Positions 1-9,602 of a stretch of DNA of 64,000 nucleotides are shown piece after piece. The notes below the pieces were generated by a model, which did not search any database, was not told where the DNA came from, and worked only from the letters and a program-made list of their open reading frames with translations. The position numbers were made by a program, and so were the translations under genes. This DNA is from Ariolimax columbianus (Eukaryota; Mollusca; Gastropoda; Stylommatophora; Arionidae), in assembly GCA_036924085.1 (NCBI GenBank), contig JAVGWX010000019.1, forward strand, positions 16,505,131 to 16,569,130, read 5' to 3'. The first letter of the stretch is position 1. Each line of letters begins with the position of its first letter.

Positions 1-199
1 GAACGTGCAAATTTCATGGTGTCAGTTGGATGGGACTTCATGTGACATTGTCATTGTGTAACACACGAGCAATTTTGGTAGTGGAACTTCCTGTGTTCGT
101 CTTGTTATAATATTGTTGCATCATTTAAGTTTTGTTCATTTTGACACCTTATTGTTGTACACAATGTTTTCAAAAAGACTCGTTTCTAATTCATTGTTT

Positions 200-440
200 G
201 GAGGGGACGGCGTGGCCTAGTGGTTATGTGACACGGCTCACAACCATAAGGTGCACCGGCCGTTACCCCGGGGAAGCAAACCCTTAGAAAATGCAGGAGG
301 AAGCAGACCCTTACATAAAATGCATGCTGAAGTCGGATGCACTGGGCCGACAGGCGCAAAATAAAAACGCAGTGCAATGCACACCGCCTTGAGGATTAGA
401 GAAATAAGACGAACGCAAAAAAAAAAAAAAAAAAAAAAAA
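200..440 (+). mobile_element. SINE-A copy (tRNA-derived SINE) with poly-A tail and target-site duplication
   Basis: The left part has a tRNA-like A box (GTGGCCTAGTGG near 211-222), followed by a conserved body and a run of about 20 A. The 10-mer TTCATTGTTT lies on both sides (190-199 and 441-450), which fits a target-site duplication. Compared with the copy at 61149 this one has lost the segment holding the B box, so it should not be transcribed by Pol III. Related copies: 17239-17476 (minus), 54362-54945, 58655-58912 (minus), 61149-61400, 62290-62400. Confidence 0.85.
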
Positions 441-450
441 TTCATTGTTT

Positions 451-1077
451 TTATGCTCCCTGTGGGCCATTATAACTAATGAAAAATCTGTTAAAAAAAA
501 GACTATCTTGCCTCTGGTGTGTTTGTTGTTTTTCCACAATGGCTATTGCAGCTATTATTTTTTAATTTTATTTGTAGTTGCCAATCGGAAGCGATGTCGT
601 GACATCATCAGATGGTGTTGTCTTGATGATGAAACTGTATTTGAGTTATAGTGAGGAAGAAACTGTGCTGGTCATCAATCTCTCTCTGGTCCTAAACTAC
701 CTTTGGCCAGTGACAAAACGATAAGTCAAGATGACTGAAGGTAATTCAGGGTGCAAGCACTCTAGTCCCACCTTCTTTGAGACCAGGGGTCGCTTAAAAC
801 ATGCGGGGCTCAAACAATCGTTGTTTCCGTTCATCGTTTTGAGAGGCGATTGCCTTACCTCTCAACCACAGTTGTTCATAATCTCAACCTCAAAACTATC
901 CAGTAGCCACTGAAGTTTGAACTGACCACTGCAAGACCACGCAAATCCTTTGGTAGAAACTGTCTGCTGATAGGTCGAATACAGTAGTGGTCCTATGCTT
1001 CTACCAAAGTGGAAACAGACCTATGACAGCGGTGAATATTTTCCTGAACATGGCAAAATAATACAGAGTAAAAGATA
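451..1077. other. Non-coding stretch with a partial Rep-F repeat (about 585-735)
   Basis: The 585-735 segment (around GAGGAAGAAACTGTGCTGG) recurs at about 12345-12500 and 41230-41350. The rest shows nothing I can identify. Short open frames here have no recognisable protein character. Confidence 0.5.
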
Positions 1078-1325
1078 AAGGAGCGCGTGGCCGAGTGGTT
1101 TCAATGCATGCCTGCTGACAAGGGGGACAGCGGTTCCAATTCCCGGTATGGCATATATTGCTTTTCTTTTTGGGGTGAAGTAAACAAACATAGCCAGCAC
1201 ACGTCGTGGCGAATTGGCCTGTAGTTCTCAGCCTATAAAACCCATCGACTACCCCAGAAATGGGAAAAAAGTTGTAGGACAGTAGAAGACTATGGTTTTC
1301 TACTGTTCAAGCAGTTAAAAAAAAG
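1078..1325 (+). mobile_element. Second tRNA-derived SINE type, Leu/Ser-like head
   Basis: An A-box-like GTGGCCGAGTGG (1087-1098) and a B-box-like GGTTCCAATTCCC (1132-1144) are spaced as in a class II tRNA. About 175 bp of unrelated body follows, ending near an A-rich stretch at about 1315. The acceptor stem does not pair, so this is a SINE head and not a tRNA gene. I see no second copy in the window. Confidence 0.55.
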
Positions 1326-1922
1326 ATAGATCCATATTTGATAGTGCTATAAGGGATAATGTGTAAGAGAGTGCATTAAGTTAGGTCTTTATCTGGAGCA
1401 CAGGTCATCAACTAATAAACACAGTCCGCCTGTCCTGAACCGTCCGCTCTGTATTGGATGGTTGGGTTCTTTTATTTTGATTGACTTTGTCCATATTAAT
1501 TTACATTTTTGTGACTTGGTTTAAGCAGGATAAGATAGCGGCCCCATGCCCAACCCTCCTCTACAACATGTTTGGCAGGTAACAGTGTTATTATTCTTTG
1601 CTTCCTTTTCGGACCCCGGTAACGCTGACGACAAATCCTTATAAATAATGTCTTATAAAGCTCCTAAATATCTGTATCTAACTTGAATTCAACCTTCTTG
1701 TCCTCTCAGATTATTTCTTTCTAAACGCTATATACACATATAACTAATAATGGTTATCTATACAACCTTCTCAGATAATGGACAATCTTGATTGGAAGTC
1801 AATCAGTATATCAATCAAAGCATGTTGCTCCTCTCGGACATCATCCCGCCAGCATTCATGGTCCTGGAATGCTCTTTTTTGCCTCTCTCCGGGTTACTGG
1901 ACGACCCGTTCTTCAGCGGCGG
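1326..1922. other. Unassigned AT-rich stretch
   Basis: The segment around 1575-1630 resembles 31270-31340, so part is an interspersed repeat. No coding exon, RNA gene or named element was recognised in the remainder. Confidence 0.4.
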
Positions 1923-2516
1923 TTACAGTGTTGCGGGTCCCAACTTCTCTTCCAATAGTCTCTGTCTTGGGCCACGGTGGACCAGTGGATAATTAGTCCA
2001 TCTGTGGCATCGTAAATGTTGCGGGATGCAAGGGAGTCGGAGCAACGGGTTGGTAGTCGTCCCAGTGGTCATTTCTTGTCTAGGGTACCATATTGCTGTA
2101 GATGTGCTCCAACGATCATCCGTTCTTCGCAGTAAGGGCCCCACCCCCCAGCAATGTTTCATCTTGTCTTCATAAATAACTGCATCTTCCACCAGGGACA
2201 ATTGATTATGTCCAACCTGTGAAGACCCTTTGTGCGCCTTATGAAGCGTGAGGCCGACCATGCGTCTCTGGAGGGAGGCTTGGGTCACTCTGAGTTTGGA
2301 CTCCATCTCTTTCATGGAGTTGAATAGAGAGGTGCGCAGGCTCTGGTCATGTATGTTGTCCAGCACCGGCTTTATCAAAGGAGAAAGCCGCCTAACCCAC
2401 GCGACACGTCTTGTCAACTCTGGGCTCAAGATATTCTGCATGTTGAGCAGCCGTCCAAGGTAGATGTACTCGTACATGTCGCCGAGTCTCTCTCCATCTA
2501 GGAAAACTGGGTCGTG
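1923..2516 (-). pseudogene. C-terminal fragment of a LINE polyprotein
   Basis: Read on the minus strand, the frame begins with YIYLGRLLNMQN and LSPELTRRV. It later shows KLRVTQASLQRRMVGL and RRTDDRW, the post-reverse-transcriptase region common to many metazoan non-LTR retrotransposons. The 184-residue frame drifts out of family character towards its end. Upstream codons (about 2480-2516) extend the similarity without a start codon. It is a 5'-truncated, decayed copy with no endonuclease or polymerase domain. Confidence 0.75.
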
Positions 2517-2962
2517 GTAAGCGAATCGATTGCGTATGATTTGTTTTCACGTCGATGGTGTAATCATTCAATATTAGTTCCTTCTCACATTCTCTTCTCC
2601 GGGTATTTTTGGGTCTACCTCTCTCTCTCTCTTCCCTTCAGGATTCCATATAAGAGCTTGTCTGGCTATGTTGGACTGTACCTTCAGCAATGTATGTCCT
2701 ATCCAGCCTCATTTATTTCTCTTAATTTGATTGGAAGTAACTATAGGATATGTTTGAATTATGGGTTGGACTCGTCAAGAAATGCAAAGAAAATAGAATG
2801 TCAGTGTACCTCATTTAGGTAAATAAACAAAACAACAAACAATGTTAGAGATCCACTGAAACCAGCTTTGTCTTTGGATGATATTTAAATCTGTTTTTGT
2901 CAATGTCAAAATAAGACAATGTTTATAGTAAAACATCTGATGTGTTCAACATTGTAACTTAC
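2517..2962. other. COG8 intron 2 sequence, nothing recognised
   Basis: On the minus strand this lies downstream of the exon 2 donor and so is intronic. I searched for the next COG8 segment (expected to contain a motif like RDLAFxNYKTFI) and did not find it, so exon 3 must lie beyond the left edge. Confidence 0.45.
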
Positions 2963-3034
2963 CAAGTCTGTCAGCTCCATAGGAACTGAGCTCCACAAGA
3001 TATTGTACAAAGTCAGGATTATCCTGCCAGCTAT
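2963..3034 (-). CDS. COG8: COG8 coding exon 2 (conserved oligomeric Golgi complex subunit 8)
   Basis: This 72-bp exon has a pyrimidine-rich acceptor ending TTATTACAG just above 3034 and a consensus donor GTAAGTTAC at 2962-2954. It starts and ends in phase 1. Joined to exon 1 (6306-6369) the codon across the junction becomes Asp. The peptide contains SWQDNPDFVQYLVELSSYG followed by ADRL. This matches the COG8 N-terminus in spacing: an FP.. segment, then W..xPD..xYLxELSxxGxxRL. COG8 is a lobe B subunit of the COG tether, which captures retrograde intra-Golgi vesicles. The exon is too short to appear as a sizeable open frame. The call rests on recalled family pattern, not on a search. Confidence 0.82.
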
Positions 3035-3159
3035 CTGTAATAAATACAATGACAAAAATGATGCATTATTTTTAACAATATGTGATGGGAATTTGGTGAA
3101 ACAAGAAGCATAGATGATATGTAGGGGCCAAAGACACAGCACAGTCAATGAGCTGACCT

Positions 3160-3705
3160 CAGCTTGTGACTCACAGTTGGTTGCTTACATCTGCTAACCA
3201 AGACCCTATTTCAAGTGACAGTACTGGAAACAGACTGCACTACTGTGGTTTGGTGCTGAGAGAATAGTTATCACAGAGGGAATGCAATCATGGTCCCAAA
3301 AATGCTGTGCTGAAACTGGTTGTGTCAGTCGAAAAGGTGCAGATATTGCAGCTTTGCTGTAAACTACAACACGACATACTTTCCAAAATGAATGCCAAAG
3401 GAGCAGGTCATGGTCTTCAGACTTCGCACAGGCCACAATAGACTGAGGTACCACCTATTCAATAAATTGAAGATAGGTGGCACTGACGAATGCACTGACA
3501 GGAAAATGAACGCTGAACATTTGCTGCAAAACTGACCGGCATACTAGGATCAGAGAAAGCAGATGTGGCCATCACCAGTGGCAACACTAGACAAGCTCTA
3601 TGGCAGTGTCGACAGCCTCAGGATGACCGCTGCTTTTTTCGAAAAAATAAAGGTTGATGTCTGACAGCGTACGAAGAAGAAGAAGAATGCCAAAGAAGAA
3701 GTTTG
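3160..3705 (+). mobile_element. Diverged Rep-C-like element carrying a nested L-A insertion
   Basis: Segments 3160-3400 and 3685-3705 form one diverged Rep-C-like copy (AAAGGTGCAGATATTGCAGC, then GCTGTAAACTACAACACGAC) ending in a GAAGAAG tail. It is interrupted by the L-A 3' fragment. It lies within COG8 intron 1. A sister copy follows at 4095-4370. Confidence 0.6.
3401..3684 (+). mobile_element. L-A LINE 3' fragment with 11-bp target-site duplication
   Basis: This segment matches the last 284 bp of L-A (compare 9296-9602 and 29518-29867) and ends in CGTACGAAGAAGAAG. The 11-mer GAATGCCAAAG occurs at 3390-3400 and 3685-3695. The reading frame carries stops (for example in the Cys-rich C-terminal motif), so it is a dead, strongly 5'-truncated copy. 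Confidence 0.85.
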
Positions 3706-3829
3706 AAGTAAAAACTACACAGACTTAGCAGTAATGATGGAGAATATAAACTGTGAAATGAAAAACAAAAAGGACTTGATACATGAACAAGTGGGAAGCA
3801 GAGCATCAAGGCCAACAAAAAATTATTCA

Positions 3830-4035
3830 TATTATCAGCTTTAACAGAAGGAACAAATGGTAATCTTTAAACTGTTTAGGACCACATCAGATTGAGATTC
3901 CATCTATTCAATGAACTCAGGATAGAAACTTCCAATGAATGTGACTGCAGCACTGATACAATAACTGCTGAACATTGGCTACAAAAGTGTCCAATATACC
4001 AGACACAGAGAAAGCCCATATGGTCATCATGATTA
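3830..4035 (+). pseudogene. Diverged relative of the L-A C-terminus
   Basis: Nucleotide identity to L-A is low, but the translated order is kept: a QMVIFKLFRTTSD-like stretch, then FHLFNELRI, then a CDCS...TAEHWLQKCPIY motif. This points to an older or different element of the same RNase H-bearing LINE group. Confidence 0.55.
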
Positions 4036-4094
4036 TTAATCCTGAACATGTTTTATTTCTAGAGCCGATGATGCAGCAGTGAATGAGCAGACAG

Positions 4095-4370
4095 CAGCCA
4101 ACAACTCAAAGCTGGTTTCTTGGAGGGTTAGCAAACCATAGCTGACCACAACCTTATTTCGCCTCCAAGTGGTGGCCCTAGAAACAGGCTGCACTAGTGT
4201 AGTCTAGCCAAGGGGTACATGGGATAGGGATCACAGTGGGAACGTAAACATGACACCCAAAATAGCCAGCTGATATCAAGTGTGCCGGATCAAACGGCAC
4301 AGATATCGCAGCCTCACTGTAAACTACAACACAATGTCCTTTTGAGGATGAACGCCAAAGAAGAAAAATC
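4095..4370 (+). mobile_element. Diverged Rep-C-like copy
   Basis: The order of blocks (ACCATAGCTGACC, an AACAGGCTGCA block, CACAGATATCGCAGCC, then CTGTAAACTACAACACA) follows Rep-C. It ends in CGCCAAAGAAGAA. It is in the same orientation as the copy at 3160. Confidence 0.6.
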
Positions 4371-4779
4371 CTGGATAAGATCTATGGAGGTGTCAATATT
4401 CTCAGGCTAACAACAAGATCACACTTGAAAGTTTGCAAGGAAGAAGACAAGAATAAGAAATAAATGGGAAGAAATTGAGCACAATCCCATGGACAGGGTG
4501 TGTTGACGAGACTCAACTGGATGCCTGTGCTCCATGTGAACATCAATAGTGATGTATAATTCATTTAAAGTCATCAGCTAGAAGATTAATGAAATGCGAA
4601 TGTGTTGTATGACAACCAATCAAGAACAAATTGCCAAAAAGAACACTTTAAAACACCATGAAATTGATGAGGTCGTTTGAAAGTTCCAGAAACCTTTGAA
4701 ATTAATCACCACCGTGTTTTTCTGTTGTAATTGTTTACTGTTGTGTGGTTGATTGTTTATATACGTGTAAATTGTGTTT

Positions 4780-5290
4780 CTCAGTATGTCTGAATTTAAT
4801 ATCACTGAATCAACATCACGTTTCGCATCAAGCTCTAGAAGATGTTCATGCAAACTCATGAAATGGTCAATCAAGTTTTTATGGGGTTCAGCACATGAGC
4901 TGTATGTGTCGTTACAAATGGTCTTAGCAATTTAAAGATGGTCCACAGTCAATAGATGATGACTCTCAGTTGAAACAACCCACATTATCTTATGATGCTC
5001 ATATTGCCCAGGTTCATGAGATGGTGCATTTCAATGTCATCTGACAACTACGAAAAGAACAGAAGACTGCAACATCTCCATATAGGATCATTTGATGACA
5101 TTTGATGACATTTGATGACATTCTAACAATGAAACTTCCAGAGAATTAAGCCAGAGTTTCAGGGAAACAACTCCTGGTTCCTCCACCATGCAATGTGCCA
5201 GCCCACACATCATGCCGGTTTGAGATTGTTTGGCAAAAGTTAAGTCAAGTTAATACAAAAGTACCATTTATTGAATCTCTTTTCCAATGT
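4780..5290 (+). pseudogene. Decayed mariner-like transposase remnant
   Basis: Scattered frames give QFKDGPQSIDDDSQL, then HIAQVHEMVHF, then a VPPPCNVPAHTS-like block. These recall the mariner order of the WxxRFKxGRxSxxDDxR region and the catalytic HDNAPAHTS region. Frames shift several times and the first catalytic Asp context is lost. A trinucleotide-like triplication (CATTTGATGA) sits at about 5090-5120. No inverted repeats were located. Confidence 0.55.
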
Positions 5291-5299
5291 CTTTGTTAT

Positions 5300-5930
5300 T
5301 TTCCTTTGTTATTCACATCCATAGGTGAGTACTGTTGGAGTTCAATAACCTGAGCTTGGTGTGCTCGCTCAATGATTTTGATTTCCAGATCTTTGTTAGT
5401 TGTTTTTAAAGGCATCTGCGATTGAAGCAATGTGAATGGCAGTGAGTGACAATATCTTCATATAATAATATAGATCTATCTCTATCCTGAGTCCTTTTGC
5501 TGCCCATGTTAAAGTGACATATAATAATAATGATATACACATTACTATTATACTATTATCCAGTTACATGGAGAAATATTAATGACAGTTTCACTTAAAT
5601 AATAAAAGTAAATCTAATATTAGAATGATTAGATATGATAATATGATATTATTATAATATTAATTATTATTATTATTGACATCTAATTTAACCGTAATAT
5701 TAAGATTTAGGCGAAACTGCCAACTCAACTGTCTTGTTTTTGTTATATTTCTCCATGCAACTAGACAATGGCAGATTTGTTGGTGAAATTCATTACTTTC
5801 GTCTTGGAAGCACTGAATTGATTCGATCGTCTATATATGTTCTAATACTTAGGCTGCATAGTAACCGATAGTGTCGATAGTCGATCCAACTACTAGTCTA
5901 AGTACTAAAGTAGTTAGTAGTCTAGTTTTG
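5300..5930. other. AT-rich intronic sequence of COG8
   Basis: This stretch holds TAATAATATTA-type low-complexity sequence (about 5520-5700). No exon, RNA gene or element was recognised. Confidence 0.4.
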
Positions 5931-5934
5931 CGCT

Positions 5935-6125
5935 TAGTTAGAGTCAAGAGGCCGGGTCAGTTCATTTGCGAAATCAAGTTCAAGGTCCTCTATAAATTGT
6001 GTAATATATCTACTGCATTCTAAAATGTTCAGCTGCGGCATAGTTATTCATAACCCAACCCATAGCTACGCCAAACAGCAGAGGTGACATAACCATACAT
6101 AGCCTTGTTTCATTCTATGCGAGTT
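5935..6125 (-). pseudogene. LINE reverse transcriptase fragment
   Basis: On the minus strand a frame reads MVMSPLLFGVAMGWVMNNY, the LINE motif usually written GCVMSPxLF. A frameshifted EDLELDFANEL follows where LINEs have EDLDFADD. The catalytic Asp pair is gone. It lies inside COG8 intron 1, in the gene's own orientation. Confidence 0.6.
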
Positions 6126-6305
6126 CAGAGTTGTGAGTTAAGTCAGACGTTAAGTTTTGACCGTACTCTTGTGCCGGTAAGAACACACTTACACAGTATG
6201 TGAGTAATACTACAAACAATAACTTTAATCAAATACGAAACAAGAGCAGACGTGCAGTTATCCATAAATCAATTACATCTGTTTATACAGAAAACGTTGT
6301 CTTAC

Positions 6306-6369
6306 CTGGAAAGGAATCCTTGAAAATAGTTGTCAAGATATTCTCGTCTTCCACGTCTATCTCAGCCAT
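6306..6369 (-). CDS. COG8: COG8 coding exon 1 with start codon
   Basis: On the minus strand an ATG at 6369 opens a peptide beginning MAEIDVEDENILTTIFKDSF and ending in Pro. The exon then meets a donor CCAG|GTAAG at 6306/6305. It encodes 21 codons plus one base, phase 1, which matches the phase of the exon at 2963-3034. The pattern VEDExxLxxxFxDxFP is the N-terminal signature of COG8, after which the family continues with W..xPD..xYLxELS, exactly what exon 2 supplies. The spacing from the ATG is shorter than in vertebrates, which carry an Ala-rich leader. The 3.3-kb intron between the exons is full of transposon debris. The untranslated leader and promoter must lie just above 6369, where L-B sequence begins at about 6480. 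Confidence 0.85.
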
Positions 6370-6480
6370 CTTTGTTGTGCCTGTCGTTTAAAAAGTCGAA
6401 TGTTGCAAGCAACAAGGTCACTATTCCGAAACTAAATTATACTTATTTGTAATGGTTCTGTGTTATTTTCACAAGTAAAC
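6370..6480 (-). promoter_or_regulatory. Presumed COG8 5' UTR and core promoter interval
   Basis: Only about 110 bp separate the COG8 start codon from the start of L-B-like sequence running in the opposite direction. No clear TATA box or initiator is visible, so this is placed by position only. Confidence 0.35.
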
Positions 6481-7500
6481 AATCAATTCGCAAGACCAAG
6501 GAAAAGAGAGGTGGAAGAAGAACATAAAACACATACACTCCGAAATCGACACCTCAAAGCTCCACCCCTGCGATAACAGAGAAGAGAAGGGCTACCAGGA
6601 AAATGAGGCACACGCTGACACCATACTGCATACAACCATACTGTCGCATCCGAACCCTTCACTAGAAGTCTAGACAATGTCTTGCCTCTAGAACATTTTG
6701 GGTTCGCACTAAAAACAAATTGCGCAACTCCCGAAATCACCCTACAGATCACACACTGACCAGCAAATCGCAACTGGCAGGGTCCTCATACTGCAGCGGC
6801 GGAACAGGCAGAAAACGATCACGAAAACTACCCATCACGCTTGCAACATGGAATGTCCGCACGCTACTGGACAACGCCAAAGCAAACAGACCCGAACGAC
6901 GGACAGCACTGATCGTCAGGGAACTGGTTAGATACAACATCTGCATAGCCGCCCTGAGCGAGACATGACTGGCAGATCGCAGAGGAAGGCGCTGGTTATA
7001 CTTTCTTCTGGATCGGTCGCAGCAAAGAAGAACGCCGTGAAGCTGAAGTTGGCTCTGCCATCAAGACCAACATGGTCGACAAGCTCACAAGCATGCCCAG
7101 GGGAATTAATGACCGCCTGATTACATTGCATCTCCTCCTAATAGGTGGGCGCCATGCCACACTTATCAGTGCATACGCACCCACAATGACAAATCCTGAC
7201 AAGTCCAAAGATAAGTTTTATGAGGACCTTGATGCGCTCATCGGTACTGTCCCAAAATCTGACAAATTGGTCATCAACGCCAGGGTTGGCACAGACTATA
7301 CAGCCTGAGAGGGGGCCATTGGTAGGCATGGTATCGGAAAATGCAATAGTAACGGACCGCTTTTTCTGAGGACATGTGCCACAAATGAACTACTCATTAC
7401 AAAGCTTTCCGACTTTCGGTCAGAAAAAGAGCCACGTGGATGCACCCAATGTCCCACCACTGGCACATCATTGACTACACTATCATCAGACGTAGGGATC
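6481..7500 (+). pseudogene. L-B LINE, 5' part with AP-endonuclease region (interrupted)
   Basis: A frame at about 6817-6966 gives LATWNVRTLLDN and later CIAALSET, the first motifs of the AP-like endonuclease of non-LTR retrotransposons. Further endonuclease-like peptides follow in shifting frames, including LISAYAPTM (about 7170) and [12 protein letters not shown]. The element is cut at 7500 by an L-A insertion and resumes at 9603 with GAEFWTDHRLVTARL, the endonuclease end. Several stops and frameshifts are present apart from the insertion. The proximal 340 bp (6481-6816) probably represent the 5' untranslated region or a short first ORF. Confidence 0.8.
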
Positions 7501-9433
7501 ACAGAAAGCAGGTTTTAGACAGCACAGGTACGCTGAGGACCAGATCACTCTCATAGCCCAGGAAATAGAGGATGCTTACCAGGAGAAAAAGGATACAGTA
7601 GCGGTTTGGGTGGATTTAAAGAACGCATTTGACAAGGTGTGGAAAGAGGGACTTTAAGTCAAGCTACGAAGAAGTGAAGTATATGGGAAAATGTACAGAT
7701 GGATCAGCCACTACCTCGAAAACAGAACAGCCAGAGTCCAAGTACAAAGGGCAGATGAGCAAAAAGGTGACACTGGAGCAAGGAGTACCCCAAATTGGGA
7801 GTACTGTCACCCAAACTTTTTCTGGTGTATATAAACAACATCATAGAGAATATATAAAGAAGAGTCCACAGCTCCATGTTTGCAGACGATCTGGCTATGT
7901 GGACCTACGAAAAAAATCTCACCCTAGCAAACAATCGGATGCAGCAGGCCCTAACATCGTTGGAGGAGTGGGCGAAATCATGGCTGGTCAAAATAAATGA
8001 AGAAAAAACAACATGTACGATATTCTCGCTTCCAAATAAACCACAGAACACCAAATTAGCCTTAACGGCAAATACCTGCGGCCAAACGACAACCCAAACT
8101 ACTTGGGCGTCACATTTGATCGGCGCATGACATGGAAAAGTCAGATCGACAGAAACTGACTGAGAGCCAGAAAAAGAATGGCAGTCATGAGGAAACTTGC
8201 TGGCAACAAGCTGGGGAGAAGTAAAAAAATTCTCAAGAAACTTTCCACTGGAAGAGTGAGACCAGTTCTCGAGTATGGCATTGCGACATGGACAACAGCA
8301 GCAAAGGCGAACTTCGATAAAGTTAGCAAACTCCAAAACCAAGCCATGAGAATTATAACAGGAGGCATGAAGTCAACGCCAATTGTAGAACTTGAAAAGA
8401 TTATAAATCTGCAATCCATGACCGACAGAAGAGACTGCAGAGCCCAGCAGCAAGCAGAGAAACTCAGAAGACTGACAGACCATCCAATGCAACAGAGACT
8501 AAATAGATTTGGAAATGGGAAACTAAAGCGGAGAAACTTTGCAGAAATAGCCAAAGCAAAGATGAGCGAAGACTATATGAACACTATGACAACACCAAAA
8601 CCCATCACCTACTGTACGCAAAACCACATGGAAGCAGCATATCATCCCGGAGGTGGTAGAAAATATACCAGGTATTGGAAACAAGAACAGCCAGACTGAA
8701 CATGAAAGCAGAGACATAACCCTGAGGTACACAGCGGAAAACTACCCAAGCATGGACTGGACACATGCATACACCGACGGTTCTGTAACAAACGCAACAC
8801 AGAATGGAGGGATAGGGTTATTCCTGAGTCTACCAAATGGTAGAAAAATAACACTGGCAGTGGCAACTGAAAAATTCTTAAGAAATTTTAGGGCGGAGGC
8901 AGAGGCACTGAGGGCTGCAGTAGAAGCAATGCTCACAGGCGAAAGCAATGATATCCAGATAGTGCTGTTTACAGATGCACTGCCGTGGTTACGGCACTAA
9001 AAAGCCAGAAAAATACTGAACTTAATGAGTTAAGAGCAATACTCTGTCAACTATGCCAGCAGTCCGCACCAAAAAGAGTAGTGGTACAGTGGGTTCCATC
9101 CCACTGTAACATCCAAGGCAACGAGGAGGCAGACAGACTGGCAAAAGAAGGTGCAAGACTACCACAACCAGATTCTAGTGTGACCTACGAAGAGTCCAAA
9201 AGGTTTATTAGGGCCAGATACATGGCCAAATGGGAAACAGAACATACTGGCTACACAAAAAATGATGCTTACTACCAGTTGAACAGAAGAGAACAGGTCG
9301 TGGTCTTCAGACTCCGCACAGGCCACAACAGACTTAGGTACCATCTATTCAATAAATTGAAGATAGGTGACACTGACGAATGCACCTGTGGCACAGGATA
9401 ATTGACCGATGAACACCTGCTGCAAAATTGCCC

Positions 9434-9496
<63 letters not shown>

Positions 9497-9602
9497 CTAT
9501 CTATCTACAAGCTCTATGGCAGTGTCGACAGCCTCAGGATGACAGCTGCTTTCTTCGAACAAATTCAAGTTGACGTCTGACAGCGTACGAAGAAGAAGAA
9601 GA
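7501..9602 (+). mobile_element. L-A LINE, 5'-truncated, nested in L-B
   Basis: The insertion is bounded by the 13-mer AGACGTAGGGATC at 7488-7500 and 9603-9615. It starts inside the reverse transcriptase (AGFRQHR) and runs through a motif A-like DLKNAFDKVW (about 7614) and FADDLAMWT (about 7876). It continues through a thumb-like region (8178-8699) and RNase H (YTDGS at about 8772; SHCNIQGNEEADRLAKEG at about 9100), then a Cys-rich C-terminus and CGTACGAAGAAGAAG. Frames at 8178, 8653 and 8985 show it is broken by several frameshifts. A TA microsatellite at 9438-9493 has replaced part of the C-terminal codons. RNase H downstream of the reverse transcriptase places it in the I-like group; I cannot fix the clade. 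Confidence 0.9.
9438..9513. repeat. TA microsatellite inside the L-A coding end
   Basis: About 27 TA units run into a short TATC stretch. They lie where other L-A copies encode CPTYExQRxQMWPS, so around 60 bp of element sequence was lost or overwritten. Confidence 0.9.

Noticed and set aside
1080..1150. Possible functional tRNA-Leu/Ser gene
   Set aside because: A and B boxes are present but the acceptor stem does not pair and no cloverleaf forms; a SINE head fits better.
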